The notes under the pieces: generated by a model | Database searches by the model: none | Seen by the model: the letters and a program-made list of their open reading frames with translations, nothing else | What the model was told of the DNA's origin: nothing | Assembly (NCBI RefSeq): GCF_037963865.1 | Contig: NZ_CP150170.1 | Coordinates: forward strand, 2,108,001 to 2,172,000 | DNA from: Paenibacillus sp. FSL R10-2734 | Lineage (GTDB): Bacteria; Bacillota; Bacilli; Paenibacillales; Paenibacillaceae | Reading direction: 5' to 3' | DNA: 64,000 bases | In this document: one piece after another, positions 53,301 to 61,467 of the stretch | How positions within the stretch are numbered: the first letter of the stretch is position 1 | Layout: every line of letters begins with the position of its first letter | Position numbers and translations under genes: made by a program

Positions 53301-55988
53301 ATGAAGATAAGACCTTTATTAAGCTTTACGGTATGCTGGGTAGCTGGAAGCGCGGCGGCTTGCTTATGCTCAGGGAGCGGACTGCTGCTCGCGTGGGCTG
53401 GATTAATATTTTTACTGATGAGTCTGATGGTGTGGGGAACAATGAGCTGGAAATACATAGCCGCATTATGCTTGTCCATTTCTTTAGCAGCTGGATATTG
53501 GGAGTGGAACGAGGTTCACAACGTAAGTGTACTTCCTGACGCCCTAGGTAGATCCGTCGTGGAGTTGAATGGGAGCCCTGTGGAAGCTAGAGGTACGATC
53601 GTTTCCGTCGTGGAACGGGATGGGGATCGGGTTGATTTTATAATGAAGCTCTCACATATGAATCTCCTTGCAGAGGATGATGAGAAAGCATCTGATCCTA
53701 TGGATGAACAGGATAAAAGGGTGCAGGGCGAGTTAATCGCAGTGCAGATCAAACTACTGGCTGAACAAGAAATTGCTCTCGCTGCGGAGTGGCGAAGAGG
53801 GGACGAGCTGCTGCTTAGCGGTGTGCTGGAAGAGCCGGCAGTAGCACGTAATTTTGGAGGCTTCGATTATCGTACCTACTTACATACGAAGAAGATTCAT
53901 TGGCTTTTGAAGGGACAGGGAGCGGAAAATGTGAGGGCAACCGTGCCAGATTCATGGAGTTCATTAACGATCTTGCGTTTAAATGACAGTGTGCGGAAGG
54001 TCCTTGGGGCAGAGTTAGATCGTCTTTTTCAGCAGCGTCACTCAGGGTATATGAAGGGCTTAATCATTGGGATGCAGGATGATCTTGATCCGGATACATT
54101 TAAAGAGTTCTCGCAGCTCGGTTTAACGCATATTCTCGCCATTTCAGGTATGCATGTAGCAGTGTATGTAGGTGTTCTTTTATTTCTGTTCAGGCGTTTA
54201 CGCATGACAAAAGAGACCGCGTTAACGGTCACCTTAGTGCTCGTTCCTGTATACGTCCTCTTATCTGGCGCGGGTCCGTCTATTGTACGTGCGGGGTTGA
54301 TGAGTATGATTGCTTTGCTCGCTGCGCGAGTTGGAATGCTGAAGGATGGGCTGAATATTTTGGCGGCATCGGCTCTGGTTATGTTGATCTGGAACCCTTA
54401 CATGCTGCTTAGTGTCAGCTTCCAGCTGTCTTTTCTGGTGACATTAGGCCTGATGGTTTACGTTCCACTTATGAATCCTCTGCTGAGCGCACTGCCTCGT
54501 TGGCTTAAAAGTGCCGTCTCTGTGACTCTAGTAGCCCAGTTGGTTTCATTTCCGCTAACGATTTATTATTTTAATCAATTTTCGCTGTTGTCTTTAGTTG
54601 CTAATTTGGTCTTTGTGCCCGTTATAACCTTTGTAGTATTGCCGCTAGGGACGCTTGCGCTGCTGCTTGGACGACTGTGGGGTGGTGGTGCTAACGTTCT
54701 GGCGCATATTACGGAGCTACTGAATAACTTTACTTTCTACGCTGTAGAGTGGATCAACGGGTTTACTGGTGGAGTTCTGATTTGGCGCTCGCCTTCACTA
54801 CTGTGGATCGGGGTGTACTATGTTTTGTTGTACGGTCTGTTGTATGTTGCCAAGGTGAGAAAGGAAGCTCATTCTGCACCGCAGTATATGGAGGACGAGA
54901 CGAGGCCATTAGCGGAGGTCGGCTTACCTGTGAACAGGCATGGTGGGTTTGGGAGAGTGGCGAATGCACAGTTTGCTTTTGGTACTTCTATGGTTGGACG
55001 CTGGAGTGGAACGATTGTTCTACTATCGGTGGTTGGACTGGGGATGTTGTTGTATAGGGGTTATCAATCGGATGGTCAGACAGGTAGAGGTACGATTAGT
55101 TATCTGGATATCGGACAAGGCGACAGCATCTTCATTACTACGCCGAGTGGAGCCCATATTTTAGTGGACGGTGGAGGAACCTCAAGCTTTGGTCAAAAAG
55201 AAGAGTGGCGCGTTCGTCGAAGTCCGTTCGAGGTAGGAGCTAAAGTGCTGGTGCCTCTGCTGAAAAAACGTGGTATCCACCGTTTAGATGCGATTATTTT
55301 GACACATGGGGATCAGGATCATGCTGGAGGACTCCAGGCTGTTTTGGAGGAGATTCCTGTCTCAGCGCTGCTTTTTAATGGGACGCTTGTTGATCGTGAG
55401 CCTTATATGGAGATGATGAGGACTGCACTGGAGAGGGATGTTCAGCTGTATGCTGTGCATCAGGGAATGACTCTATCCCCGGATGACGAGACGGAGCTGT
55501 CTTTTTTGTGGCCGGAGGGAAGGGATGAAGGAGCGGCGGGTACTCCACCGTTGGTTGATATCCCTCTACTGGAAGAGCAGAACCACGATTCGGTAGCTTT
55601 TCGCTTAAAGATGAACGGTAGGGACTTTCTATTCACCGGAGATATGGATCTGGAAGCTGAGGAGGAGATTGTGCAGCTAGCCCGGCAAAAGGGTATCAGC
55701 GCTGGGCCTGCCATTGATGTACTGAAGGTAGCTCACCATGGGAGCAAAACTTCAACAGGCGAAGCTTGGCTCGAATTCTGGCAGCCTGCAGCAGCGGTGA
55801 TTTCAGCGGGTGTTAATAATTTGTATGGTCACCCGAATGCTGAGGTGTTGGAGCGTTTGCAGGATAGCCGTGCAGTTATTTTCCGAACGGATCAGCAGGG
55901 GGAGATACAGATGCGAGTGCGGGCGGAGGGAATTGCTGTGCGATATAAGTTGTGGGAGGCAGGGGAAGGAGGAGATAGGAGGAGATAG
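53301..55988 (+). CDS. comEC: ComEC/Rec2 DNA uptake channel protein
   Basis: An 895-residue polytopic protein. N-terminal helices and a soluble OB-like domain (about 60-200) precede the competence domain (GLTHILAISGMHVAVYVGVLL in part, near residue 273) and a C-terminal metallo-beta-lactamase domain with QGDSIF, VDGGG, THGDQDHAGG (near 668), FTGDMD and KVAHHGSKTSTGE. It forms the channel for single-stranded DNA, and the C-terminal domain may degrade the other strand. ATG 53301 follows GGGAGGATGGGGG. It is unusually long and its end runs into a purine-rich tract. Confidence 0.94.
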   Translation: MKIRPLLSFTVCWVAGSAAACLCSGSGLLLAWAGLIFLLMSLMVWGTMSWKYIAALCLSISLAAGYWEWNEVHNVSVLPDALGRSVVELNGSPVEARGTIVSVVERDGDRVDFIMKLSHMNLLAEDDEKASDPMDEQDKRVQGELIAVQIKLLAEQEIALAAEWRRGDELLLSGVLEEPAVARNFGGFDYRTYLHTKKIHWLLKGQGAENVRATVPDSWSSLTILRLNDSVRKVLGAELDRLFQQRHSGYMKGLIIGMQDDLDPDTFKEFSQLGLTHILAISGMHVAVYVGVLLFLFRRLRMTKETALTVTLVLVPVYVLLSGAGPSIVRAGLMSMIALLAARVGMLKDGLNILAASALVMLIWNPYMLLSVSFQLSFLVTLGLMVYVPLMNPLLSALPRWLKSAVSVTLVAQLVSFPLTIYYFNQFSLLSLVANLVFVPVITFVVLPLGTLALLLGRLWGGGANVLAHITELLNNFTFYAVEWINGFTGGVLIWRSPSLLWIGVYYVLLYGLLYVAKVRKEAHSAPQYMEDETRPLAEVGLPVNRHGGFGRVANAQFAFGTSMVGRWSGTIVLLSVVGLGMLLYRGYQSDGQTGRGTISYLDIGQGDSIFITTPSGAHILVDGGGTSSFGQKEEWRVRRSPFEVGAKVLVPLLKKRGIHRLDAIILTHGDQDHAGGLQAVLEEIPVSALLFNGTLVDREPYMEMMRTALERDVQLYAVHQGMTLSPDDETELSFLWPEGRDEGAAGTPPLVDIPLLEEQNHDSVAFRLKMNGRDFLFTGDMDLEAEEEIVQLARQKGISAGPAIDVLKVAHHGSKTSTGEAWLEFWQPAAAVISAGVNNLYGHPNAEVLERLQDSRAVIFRTDQQGEIQMRVRAEGIAVRYKLWEAGEGGDRRR

Positions 55989-56019
55989 GGATAGGGAGAG
56001 GTAGGTAGAGTAGAAAATA

Positions 56020-56085
56020 GGATAGAAAGAGAGAAGAAAGGATAGAAAGAAGGATAGAAAGAAGGTTAGAAAGAAGGATAGAAGT
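56020..56085 (+). repeat. Tandem 12-bp GGATAGAAAGAA repeat
   Basis: GGATAGAAAGAA occurs at 56040 and 56052, with a one-base variant at 56064 and a truncated copy at 56076. It sits within a longer tract of G, A and T without C (about 55985-56085) directly after comEC. It may be a slippage-prone or unusual-structure sequence. Confidence 0.8.
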
Positions 56086-56218
56086 AACTTAGGGGAGGGG
56101 GAGTGTTAGAGTGTTGAAGGAGTGGGGGAGTGATGTGCATAGCACCAGGTGCAACAGAAAACAATAATTGCTCCTCACATAGTACAAAGTTTCAATAAAA
56201 CACCCTAAACGCCTCTCA

Positions 56219-56401
56219 TTGCACTTTATACAATAGAATGCACTCTAAAGTAGCTGGATCTTCATTCTGTTGTACTTTGTACACTCAATTACAGCAGAGT
56301 CTATTTATGTAGTGGAAAGATCAATTTCTATTGCACGAAATGTAATAGAAAGCTTTTTACGAGTATACCCGAGTCCGAGCAGAGGGTTGTACATTATGCC
56401 A
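56219..56401. repeat. Four-unit intergenic repeat, copy E (degenerate)
   Basis: Units TTGCACTTTATACAA (56219), TTGTACTTTGTACAC (56270) and TTGCACGAAATGTAA (56331) are spaced 51 and 61 bp. A weak fourth, TTGTACATTATGCCA, is at 56387 (56 bp on) and a weak extra one at 56168. The units resemble the reverse complement of those in copy A. The right arm is more decayed than in other copies. Confidence 0.6.
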
Positions 56402-56522
56402 GTACTTTAAACCACATGTAAGTATATTTATCTAGAAACTACGCACCGCACCCGTTTCCGGGAAATGAACTTACAACGATGGCTAACACTAGTATTTAGA
56501 TCCCTCTAATTGGATACGGGAG

Positions 56523-56563
56523 CACCACCGATGGCGTTTACGCGTTCATCGGTGGTGTTTTTT
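56523..56563 (+). terminator. Terminator between comEC and the sigma factor gene
   Basis: CACCACCGATG pairs with CATCGGTGGTG, then T6. It stands more than 500 bases after comEC with nothing coding between. Confidence 0.88.
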
Positions 56564-56624
56564 AATAGACAGATCTACAGATTATGCTGTTAAGTAAAGA
56601 ACAACCTAATAATTTATTTTATAG

Positions 56625-56652
56625 GGAACTTTTTCAAGTTTAGAAAGTCTTA
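56625..56652 (+). promoter_or_regulatory. ECF-type promoter of the sigma/anti-sigma operon
   Basis: GGAACTT at 56625-56631, 15 bases, then GTCTTA at 56647-56652. This layout equals the general ECF (RpoE-like) pattern GGAACTT-N15-GTCTNA, so autoregulation by the encoded sigma factor is likely. Confidence 0.7.
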
Positions 56653-56675
56653 TTAGGTAAGGGGTGAGACGAAAC

Positions 56676-57215
56676 ATGCTAAGCGAAGAGATACCATATG
56701 CAGAAGCCTACGCGTCCGAAATGACCTTGCGGGAAATGATGGAGGAGTATGGATCGGATGTGTGGAATTACGCTTTTTTCTTAACTAGAAGCCGTGAGCA
56801 AGCGAATGATATTAGCCAAGAAGTGTTTTTAAAGGCGTACAAGAATGTGGGGAAGTACCGTGGACAATCGTCGATGAAAACTTGGCTGCTCACCATTACT
56901 AGAAATACAGCCTTCAGTTGGAGCAAAAATAGCTTTTGGCGCAGATTCACACCATTTGGGGATCAACCTGTCACTGTAACTACCTTGTCTGCAGAAAGTG
57001 AAGCGTTAGGCAATCAGTATGCGAACCGAATCTGGGAAATTATTATGACCCTACCAGACAAGAACAGAGAGGTATTAGTGCTGGATATTCAGCATGGACT
57101 TTCGATTGCCGAAATGTCTGATTTGTTGAATGTGGCTCAGGGGACTGTGAAATCTCGTCTCGCGCGGGCGAGAGAGAAGGTTAAGCAAGCCATCCAGAAG
57201 GAGGAAAGGGAATGA
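56676..57215 (+). CDS. ECF sigma factor
   Basis: A 179-residue sigma-70 family protein with only regions 2 and 4. Region 2 contains DVWNYAFFLTRSREQANDISQEVFLKAYKN in part and MKTWLLTITRNTAFSW; region 4 is LSIAEMSDLLNVAQGTVKSRLARARE in part. ATG 56676 is chosen over GTG 56664 because it suits the promoter and the AAGGGGTG site. It overlaps the next gene by four bases. The regulon is unknown; envelope stress is a guess from the family. Confidence 0.9.
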   Translation: MLSEEIPYAEAYASEMTLREMMEEYGSDVWNYAFFLTRSREQANDISQEVFLKAYKNVGKYRGQSSMKTWLLTITRNTAFSWSKNSFWRRFTPFGDQPVTVTTLSAESEALGNQYANRIWEIIMTLPDKNREVLVLDIQHGLSIAEMSDLLNVAQGTVKSRLARAREKVKQAIQKEERE

Positions 57216-58330
57216 AAGGCAGAGCTGAAGACAGTAATCCAGTGATGATCGGACAGACGGATTGGTATGCGCAAGCAGGTAAAAGACCTTTTATTGAAGA
57301 TGGCTTTTCTCCTGAGCTGATGATGCGGATCGAACAGGCTGCTACGAATAAAACTCCTGGTTACAAACGGTATCGAATAAATAAAAGTGTATTACTGACT
57401 AGTCTGGCTATGATTTTGTTGATAGTTGTGCTTAATTTGCCTATGGGCGTATGGAAGAGCCAAGGTCCAGTTCAGTCTTCATCGGTGCAGTCACAAGCAG
57501 GAGGTATACTACCTACTTCTAGTCCTGATACTAATGACAAAGCGTTAGATCCGCCAGTAGGCTCAGCGCTATTTGAGATCAGCGGTAAGAAATATTACAT
57601 GCCGTTGCCGCTGGATAGGAATAAGGAAAAAGCTTATGCTGTTGAAACAACATCCGGAATCCTTTGGTCGCCGCCACCTCCGATGGTAGACTACAAGAAG
57701 CCCAAGTATACACATCCTACAGAACCTTTTACACTTTACTTAAGTTCAAAAGATCAAGCGGAGCTGTCTGCTTCTTCGGCTACTAGGATATATACCTTTC
57801 CTCTTTATGCTGGAAGTGCAAGTACTTATCAATATTTGAATGGATTTTATGGAGCGGGAGATTATATCCTGCTGACTTCCTCCACGCGAACTTTAGGTTC
57901 AGACAAATTGGAGAATGGTAGAATTTCAATGCTAAATGTTAAAAAAGCAGTGGCTGGAGAAACTGTGGTACCGAAGGAGCTTACGAACTTTGATGAAACA
58001 CTGTTAAGCTACAAGTATTTATTCGCTGTGGATAAGGAGTATGAATATCTCGTAATAAGTTACCTAGAATACCCGGTTGATAAGAAATACCAAGACAAAA
58101 CAGTGCTTTATGATCTAGAGACCTTAAGCATTCGAACAACTGCAACAACCAAAGGGTTTAAAGAGATCGAGGGAGAAACATTAACCATGGATTATGAAGT
58201 GGACGGGAAACTACGTAAAGCGGATATTATTGTGAAAGGTGGGCTAGGGTGGATAAATGAAGATTGGGCATTTTTATCAGAAGAGCAACGAAATGCACTG
58301 TATCAGGAATTTATGAGTCAGACTCCCTAG
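57212..58330 (+). CDS. Membrane protein, likely anti-sigma partner
   Basis: A 372-residue protein with a short cytoplasmic N-terminus, a single membrane helix near residues 66-84, and a large extracellular domain after a Ser/Pro/Gln linker. It has no ZAS zinc motif. Start overlaps the sigma gene stop (ATGA), the usual sign of a sigma/anti-sigma pair. The extracellular part (DWAFLSEEQRNALYQEF at the end) is unrecognised. Length is similar to B. subtilis RsiX, but I cannot show homology. Confidence 0.7.
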   Translation: MKGRAEDSNPVMIGQTDWYAQAGKRPFIEDGFSPELMMRIEQAATNKTPGYKRYRINKSVLLTSLAMILLIVVLNLPMGVWKSQGPVQSSSVQSQAGGILPTSSPDTNDKALDPPVGSALFEISGKKYYMPLPLDRNKEKAYAVETTSGILWSPPPPMVDYKKPKYTHPTEPFTLYLSSKDQAELSASSATRIYTFPLYAGSASTYQYLNGFYGAGDYILLTSSTRTLGSDKLENGRISMLNVKKAVAGETVVPKELTNFDETLLSYKYLFAVDKEYEYLVISYLEYPVDKKYQDKTVLYDLETLSIRTTATTKGFKEIEGETLTMDYEVDGKLRKADIIVKGGLGWINEDWAFLSEEQRNALYQEFMSQTP

Positions 58331-58547
58331 TAGATAATTCACCCGATAAAAGCTATACTTTTTGATAGAATAGTTTCGCAAACCCATGACTTTAGTCGTG
58401 AGTTAGAAAACTTCGGACAAGGCGTGTTATAGACACGTTATTTGTACGACACATGTTAAAATATTCAAGAGATAAAGTTACCAATATGACGTGATTTTAT
58501 CATATAATTACAACTACAAATGTTATTGTATATCTAGAGGTGGAAAC

Positions 58548-58949
58548 GTGTCAGAAGTAAAGCGTGGTCGAGGATATGTTTACTCTATCTAGTATCATAT
58601 TGTATGGTGTGTAAAGTATCGTCACAAGGTGCTTCAGGGCAAATTGGATGTAAGACTAAAAGAAATATGGAGTCAAATTGCATTAGATAATAACTTCTCC
58701 ATCAGCGAGATGAAAGGCGATGAAGACCACGTACATCTGCTGATTGAGTGCTCTCCACAACATTCTATACCGAGCATGATCAAAGCACTTAAAGGTGTAT
58801 CTGCCAGACTGCTATTCAAAGAATTTCCTGATCTTAAAGAGAAGCTATGGGAGGGAAATCTGTGGAACCGCTCATACTTCATTGCTACCGTTAGCGAAAA
58901 TACGGAATCGCAAATACGAGAGTACATCCAAAATCAGAAAGTGAAGTGA
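58548..58949 (+). pseudogene. tnpA: Y1 transposase TnpA, interrupted by an amber codon
   Basis: The frame starts at GTG 58548 behind AGAGGTGG (VSEVKRGRGYVYSI), meets TAG at 58590-58592, and continues in frame with YHIVWCVKYRHKVL and the rest of TnpA. The HUH motif DHVHLLIE and the catalytic Tyr region REYIQNQ remain. The break is a single in-frame stop at codon 15, not a frameshift. An internal restart at GTG 58629 would lack the N-terminal strand. The element is therefore probably not self-mobile. Confidence 0.85.
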
Positions 58950-58953
58950 AGCC

Positions 58954-60072
58954 ATGCTGACGCATAAAGCGTACAAGTTCCGCATATATCCAAACGCAGA
59001 ACAACAGCTGCTGATCCATAAAACGATTGGCTGTAGTCGGTTTGTGTTCAATCACTTTCTGAACAGATGGAATGAAGCCTATAAAGATACAGGAAAAGGG
59101 TTGTCGTATGGGAAATGCTCTGCTGAACTTACATTACTCAAACGAACGAAGGAATGGCTACAAGAGCCTGATAAATTTGCACTTCAAAACGCACTGCGGC
59201 ATCTTGTGGATGCTTACAGCCGATTTTACCAGAAGCAAAACGATGCCCCTAAATTCAAGAGCAAAAAGAATCCTCTTCAGTCGTATCAAACCCACTTCAC
59301 GAACAACAACATCGCTATTGTCGGTCACAAGATCAAGCTTCCTAAGCTTGGATGTGTTCCATTCGCAAAGTCTAGAGAAATAAAAGGACGGATTCTGAGT
59401 GCTACCCTTAGGCGGAATCCAGCGGGCAAGTATTTCGTGTCTATACTTGCGGAGGTAGATGTGGAGCCTTTGCCAAAGACGGATTCATCCGTCGGGATCG
59501 ATATGGGTCTGAAAAACTTTGCGATCCTCTCAAACGGCGAAGTATTCCGAAATCCTAGGTTTTTTCGGACGTTGGAAGAGAAGCTTGCCAAGGCGCAGCG
59601 TATTCTCACAAGAAGAACGAAAGGAAGTTCCAATTGGAACAAAGAGCGCATCAAAGTTGCCAAAATACACGAGCATATGGCCAATGCGAGTGCTGACTAT
59701 TTACATAAGGTCTCAACGCATATTGTCAAAAACCACGACATCATTGCAATTGAGGACTTGCAAGTGAAGAGGATGCTCCAATATGGCAAATTAGCGAAAG
59801 CGATCAGTGAAGTATCCTGGTCGCAATTCAGAACGATGCTGGAGTACAAAGCAGAGTGGTACGAGAAGCAAGTCGTCGCAGTAGTTAAGACGTTTGCATC
59901 AAGCCAACGATGTTCGTGCTGCGGGTACAAGAACAAAGACGTTAAGAATCTCAACTTGCGCGAATGGATATGTCCAGAATGCCATGCTACACACGATAGA
60001 GATGACAATGCCAGCAAAAATATTCTGAACGAAGGACTAAGACTTCTGTACTTAGGAATCTCGTCACTTTAG
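58954..60072 (+). CDS. tnpB: TnpB RNA-guided nuclease
   Basis: A 372-residue intact TnpB, the transposon relative of Cas12. The RuvC-like triad is present: GIDMGLKNFA (Asp near residue 183), IAIEDL (Glu near 267) and HDRDDNASKN (Asp near 350). A four-Cys zinc finger, CSCCG..CPEC, lies between residues 319 and 344. The N-terminal KAYKFRIYPN and helix-rich region are typical. ATG 58954 follows tnpA by four bases. The RNA partner is expected from the 3' end of this gene. Confidence 0.93.
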   Translation: MLTHKAYKFRIYPNAEQQLLIHKTIGCSRFVFNHFLNRWNEAYKDTGKGLSYGKCSAELTLLKRTKEWLQEPDKFALQNALRHLVDAYSRFYQKQNDAPKFKSKKNPLQSYQTHFTNNNIAIVGHKIKLPKLGCVPFAKSREIKGRILSATLRRNPAGKYFVSILAEVDVEPLPKTDSSVGIDMGLKNFAILSNGEVFRNPRFFRTLEEKLAKAQRILTRRTKGSSNWNKERIKVAKIHEHMANASADYLHKVSTHIVKNHDIIAIEDLQVKRMLQYGKLAKAISEVSWSQFRTMLEYKAEWYEKQVVAVVKTFASSQRCSCCGYKNKDVKNLNLREWICPECHATHDRDDNASKNILNEGLRLLYLGISSL

Positions 60073-60095
60073 TGATGAGAGGTTCAAAAAGTAAT
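59960..60095 (+). ncRNA. Inferred guide (omega) RNA overlapping the tnpB 3' end
   Basis: In characterised IS605 elements the guide RNA starts within tnpB and ends at the right end, using downstream flank as guide. Here the right-end hairpin (60058-60085) contains the tnpB stop codon in its loop region. Boundaries are inferred, not seen. The guide would be the sequence immediately after the right end, in the kdgR leader. Confidence 0.4.
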
Positions 60096-60124
60096 TTTCT
60101 TTTGAGAAGAGTGGAGCCGAAGAG

Positions 60125-61156
60125 ATGAAGAAGTTAACGATTGATGATGTGGCTCAAAAAGCGGGAGTGTCGAAGAGTACGGTCTCCCAATTTTTGAACA
60201 AACGTTTTAAATATATGAGTGAAGCGACGAAGAACCGAATTGAGGCGGTGATTGAGGAGCTTAATTATCAGCCTAACGGTTTAGCGCGTAGCTTGAAACA
60301 GAATCGGACGCATATGGTCGGGATCATCGTTGCCAATATCGATTATTCACTGTCTATTCAGTGCATCCGGGCGATTGAGAACGAGCTGCAGCAACACGGG
60401 ATCCAAGTGATCATATGCAATGCCGATGAGAATGCGGAAAAAGAAAGCAAGTACGTCGAAACCTTAGTCGCCCGCCAGGTGGACGGTTTGATTATTTTTC
60501 CGACGGGGAACAATCCATCTGCCTACAGCCGACTGATAGAGGCCGATTTTCCACTAGTGTTTATGGATCGTCTGGTAGATGGAATCACCACGCAGAGTTT
60601 GTTGCTCGACAATGAAATGGCGGCCAAGATAGGTGTGGGTCAGCTGATACAGCAAGGACATGAGCGAATTGCTCTGGTGTCCCTCCCGTTAGGTGAACAT
60701 GCCATTACCCCTCGTAAAGAGCGGATTAGTGGTTACAAAAAGGCGATGGAAGAAGCAGGTATAGCTCTACGTGAGGAGTATATTTGCAGCGTGCCAAAAG
60801 AAGAATTAGCTACAGGACTGAAACGCCTTTTAGCGTTGCCTGAGCCTCCGACAGCACTGCTGGCTACGAACGACATCACGCTGGCGGAGATCCTAAAATA
60901 TGCGAATCGAAATGCCATCGCTATTCCGGAACAATTGTCTGTCATCGGTATAGATGATGCGGAGTTCGCACAAATTTATAATCCGGTTATCACGACGATT
61001 CGTCAGCCTGCTTACGAAATGGGCATGCAAGCCGCTAAGATTATACTCTCTTGTATCGAGGATAAAGGCACCTCGGTCCCTATTACATATCGGTTCCCGC
61101 CGACCTTGCAACAAGGACAGTCCGTGAAGTCTCATCCATCCCTTAAGCTGGACTAG
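60125..61156 (+). CDS. kdgR: LacI-family regulator, KdgR-like
   Basis: A 343-residue repressor: helix-turn-helix (LTIDDVAQKAGVSKSTVSQFLN in part) followed by the hinge NYQPNGLARSLKQ and a periplasmic-binding-like sensor domain. The N-terminus is close to B. subtilis KdgR, and the adjacent kdgK and kdgA support control of 2-keto-3-deoxygluconate use. ATG 60125 follows GTGGAGCCG. The IS element sits about 35 bases upstream and has probably replaced its original promoter region. Confidence 0.88.
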   Translation: MKKLTIDDVAQKAGVSKSTVSQFLNKRFKYMSEATKNRIEAVIEELNYQPNGLARSLKQNRTHMVGIIVANIDYSLSIQCIRAIENELQQHGIQVIICNADENAEKESKYVETLVARQVDGLIIFPTGNNPSAYSRLIEADFPLVFMDRLVDGITTQSLLLDNEMAAKIGVGQLIQQGHERIALVSLPLGEHAITPRKERISGYKKAMEEAGIALREEYICSVPKEELATGLKRLLALPEPPTALLATNDITLAEILKYANRNAIAIPEQLSVIGIDDAEFAQIYNPVITTIRQPAYEMGMQAAKIILSCIEDKGTSVPITYRFPPTLQQGQSVKSHPSLKLD

Positions 61157-61162
61157 AGAAAG

Positions 61163-61338
61163 CTGCAAATATACAGCTTTTTGTACAGATATCCACTTCT
61201 TGAAGTCAAAAAGCTGCAAATATACAGGAATATCCTCACTTATGACTCGGACACCTCTTCTGGACCAAGAATTACTGCAGATTTGCAGGAATTAACACTT
61301 TAGATATCCTCGGAGCATTTAAAGCTGTACTTTTGCAG
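61163..61338. repeat. Four-unit intergenic inverted repeat, copy C
   Basis: Units CTGCAAATATACAG (61163 and again 61214), CTGCAGATTTGCAG (61275) and CTGTACTTTTGCAG (61325) are spaced 51, 61 and 50 bp. The first two read like the reverse complement of the last two. GATATCC or its complement recurs between units. The flank to about 61385 (GTTGACTAAGCAGT on the minus strand) is shared with copy F. It lies between kdgR and kdgK in a convergent gap. Confidence 0.85.
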
Positions 61339-61400
61339 GTTTATTCGTCGGGTTGGGTTGCCGGGTTATAGTTACTGCTTAGTCAACTTATATTTACGTA

Positions 61401-61442
61401 AAAAATGCCGTCTCACAATTTAATTGTGAGACGGCATTTTTT
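61401..61442. terminator. Bidirectional terminator between kdgR and kdgK
   Basis: AAAAATGCCGTCTCACAAT pairs perfectly with ATTGTGAGACGGCATTTTT around TTA. Confidence 0.93.
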
Positions 61443-61467
61443 AATGGTGATACGCAAATTGTATGCA

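Larger units (their letters stand above)
58372..60092 (+). mobile_element. IS200/IS605-family insertion with tnpA and tnpB
   Basis: The left end has a hairpin, AACCCATGAC-TTTA-GTCGTGAGTT (about 58380-58403). The right end has a hairpin with the same loop, AATCTCGTCAC-TTTA-GTGATGAGAGGTT (about 60058-60085). Between them are tnpA and tnpB in the order usual for IS605-type elements. There are no terminal inverted repeats or target duplications, as expected for this family. Exact tips were not fixed. It is inserted between the anti-sigma gene and kdgR, about 35 bases from the latter. Confidence 0.85.
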
